In this document: one piece after another, positions 37,292 through 37,954 of the stretch
Position numbering within the stretch: position 1 is the stretch's first letter
Layout of the letters: every line of letters starts with the position of its first letter
IMG/VR virus record: IMGVR_UViG_3300021341_000003
Location: 1 to 37,954 of that record
Reading direction: 5' to 3' (one strand)
Source of the DNA: a virus
Length of the DNA stretch: 37,954 nucleotides
The notes under the pieces: model-generated
Seen by the model: only the letters and a program-made list of their open reading frames with translations
What the model was told of the DNA's origin: nothing
Databases searched by the model: none
Position numbers and translations under genes: made by a program

Positions 37292-37458
37292 GCGACAAGC
37301 CTGTTGACTGGGAGGCTGCCTTCAAGGAGCTGGCCGGGCTATTCACTGAGGGTGGCGGCTTCATACACTGGCCGTGGATGGACAGTGTCACCCTCGACGA
37401 CGTAGCAGAGCCGTGGCTGGTGGAGCTGGTCGCGAAGCACACAAAGGAGATCAAATGA
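37288..37458 (+). CDS. Small acidic protein after the integrase
   Basis: 56 aa from ATG 37288 (ATGA overlap with the integrase stop). Acidic and aromatic (DWEAAFKELAGLFTEGGGFI; HWPWMDSVTLDDVAEPWLVE). Its coupling to int and nearness to the att site make it a candidate directionality factor, but it lacks the basic winged-helix look of known excisionases. Confidence 0.6.
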   Translation: MSDKPVDWEAAFKELAGLFTEGGGFIHWPWMDSVTLDDVAEPWLVELVAKHTKEIK

Positions 37459-37670
37459 ACAAGACACCTATCACCACCGACATCCAGACCCTGGGCATGG
37501 GCATCCTCATGGGCACGCAGTCGTCCCCCGAGCAGAGGGACCTGCTGTGTACCAGCTTCGCCACCCTCCTGAACCTGAACCACGACAACACCCGTGAGCT
37601 GGGCCGGTGCGCCGGGCTCGACGAGGCAGGGCAACAACGCCTTGTTGAGATCGTGCATGAAGCCGACTAA
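37455..37670 (+). CDS. Small protein after the integrase
   Basis: 71 aa from ATG 37455 with AAGGAG upstream, overlapping the previous stop. Helical in appearance (TTDIQTLGMGILMGTQSSPE; LCTSFATLLNLNHDN; EAGQQRLVEIVHEAD). No family recognised. It is the last phage gene before the phage tRNA and attR. Confidence 0.6.
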   Translation: MNKTPITTDIQTLGMGILMGTQSSPEQRDLLCTSFATLLNLNHDNTRELGRCAGLDEAGQQRLVEIVHEAD

Positions 37671-37676
37671 GACTGC

Positions 37677-37699
37677 CGACACGGAGGCTCCCCGTGTCG
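37677..37699 (+). repeat. Hairpin and GACAC/GTGTC repeats before the phage tRNA
   Basis: CGACACGG (37677-37684) and CCGTGTCG (37692-37699) form a perfect 8-bp stem with a 7-nt loop. GACAC/GTGTC units are repeated just downstream (to about 37732). It may be a transcription terminator without U-run, or a set of arm-type integrase or excision-factor sites beside att. Confidence 0.5.
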
Positions 37700-37731
37700 T
37701 GACACGGTGTCGCGGCCCCCAAATACGACAC

Positions 37732-37818
37732 GCGGGCGTGGTGGAACGGTAGACACGAGGGGCTTAAAACCCCTTTGCTTTCAAGGCAGTGCGGGTTCAA
37801 GTCCCGCCGCCCGCACCA
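37732..37818 (+). tRNA. Phage tRNA-Leu(UAA), intact
   Basis: 87 nt, class II with encoded CCA. The acceptor GCGGGCG pairs with CGCCCGC. Anticodon stem AGGGG/CCCCT around loop CTTAAAA (anticodon TAA, 37765-37767). Variable arm with TGC/GCA. T arm GCGGG-TTCAAGT-CCCGC. It has the same anticodon and loop as the host gene that the prophage interrupts, but differs from it in acceptor stem, variable arm and T stem, so it is no copy made by the insertion. It ends nine bases before the attR core. Confidence 0.95.
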
Positions 37819-37827
37819 GTACAAAAA

Positions 37828-37839
37828 GACTTAAAATCC
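37828..37839. other. attR: attR core
   Basis: Second copy of GACTTAAAATCC, the right host/phage junction. The bases to its left (GTACAAAAA) are phage DNA and cannot supply the 5' side of the tRNA. Confidence 0.9.
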
Positions 37840-37882
37840 CCATCCTTCGGGAGTGTGGGTTCGAGTCCCACAGCGCGCACCA
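37828..37882 (+). tRNA. 3' half of host tRNA-Leu(UAA)
   Basis: Anticodon loop, TCCCC stem strand, variable arm with a UUCG loop, T arm GTGGG-TTCGAGT-CCCAC, acceptor strand AGCGCGC (37872-37878) and ACCA (37879-37882). It is the exact complement of the 5' half at 87-127. No promoter or 5' half precedes it, so it cannot be made into a tRNA here. Confidence 0.93.
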
Positions 37883-37954
37883 CCCCGTTTTCCCCGTTTA
37901 TTTTTTCAAAGCCTGATCTCCGCACGTTTGGCCCGGCTGCAGGCGGCTGTTTGG
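37883..37954 (+). other. Host DNA right of the prophage
   Basis: 72 bases of host flank. A C/T-rich start with TTTATTTTTT at about 37897-37908 may end the original tRNA transcript. No gene is visible. Confidence 0.55.

Noticed and set aside
1-37954. CRISPR arrays or insertion sequences
   Set aside because: No regularly spaced repeats, transposase genes or terminal inverted repeats of an insertion sequence were seen.

Overview
The window is an almost complete integrated prophage of the T7 type (autographivirus: single-subunit RNA polymerase, T7-like replication and virion genes) with short stretches of host DNA at both ends. The DNA is GC-rich, the holin at 16628 is of the three-TM gene-transfer-agent type, and the flanking tRNA encodes its CCA. 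Together these suggest an alphaproteobacterial host, perhaps of the Rhodobacter/Roseobacter group. I cannot name the species.

Layout. Host DNA with the 5' half of a tRNA-Leu(UAA) gene (1-127) runs into attL. The prophage then reads on the plus strand throughout: T7-like RNA polymerase (140-2893); an intergenic region with terminator and repeats; small middle genes; the replication block (gp2.5-like SSB, endonuclease I, GH24 endolysin, primase-helicase, nucleotidyltransferase, family A DNA polymerase, 5' exonuclease, dATP/dGTP diphosphohydrolase-like protein); the virion block (gp7.3-like, portal, scaffold, holin, tRNA-Asn, tRNA-Glu, major capsid, tail tubes A and B, gp13-like, one large internal protein, tail fibre set, second holin, both terminase subunits, a small putative virion protein). 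A non-coding region of about 0.9 kb (30450-31360) follows and probably holds the ends of the virion DNA and the early control region. After it come about 14 small early genes of mostly unknown function, a MarR-like regulator, a tyrosine integrase, two small genes, an intact phage tRNA-Leu(UAA), attR, and the 3' half of the host tRNA-Leu.

The order is a circular permutation of a T7-like genome opened at attP, which lies between integrase/tRNA and RNA polymerase. Integration cuts the host tRNA-Leu(UAA) gene in its anticodon loop. The shared core is only 12 bp, so the phage does not restore the gene. Instead it brings a complete tRNA-Leu(UAA) of its own that can replace it. The same event places the phage RNA polymerase gene directly behind the host tRNA promoter and 5' half-gene.

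The most striking element is a type III hammerhead ribozyme (31289-31361) at the head of the early genes. Its core is complete, and both the Shine-Dalgarno sequence (loop II) and the first start codon (edge of stem III) of the early operon lie inside the fold. Self-cleavage, removal of the early leader and early translation are therefore physically coupled. The MarR-like protein, a three-copy motif in the early region and the att-linked RNA polymerase are the likely parts of an unusual lysis-lysogeny circuit for a T7-like phage.
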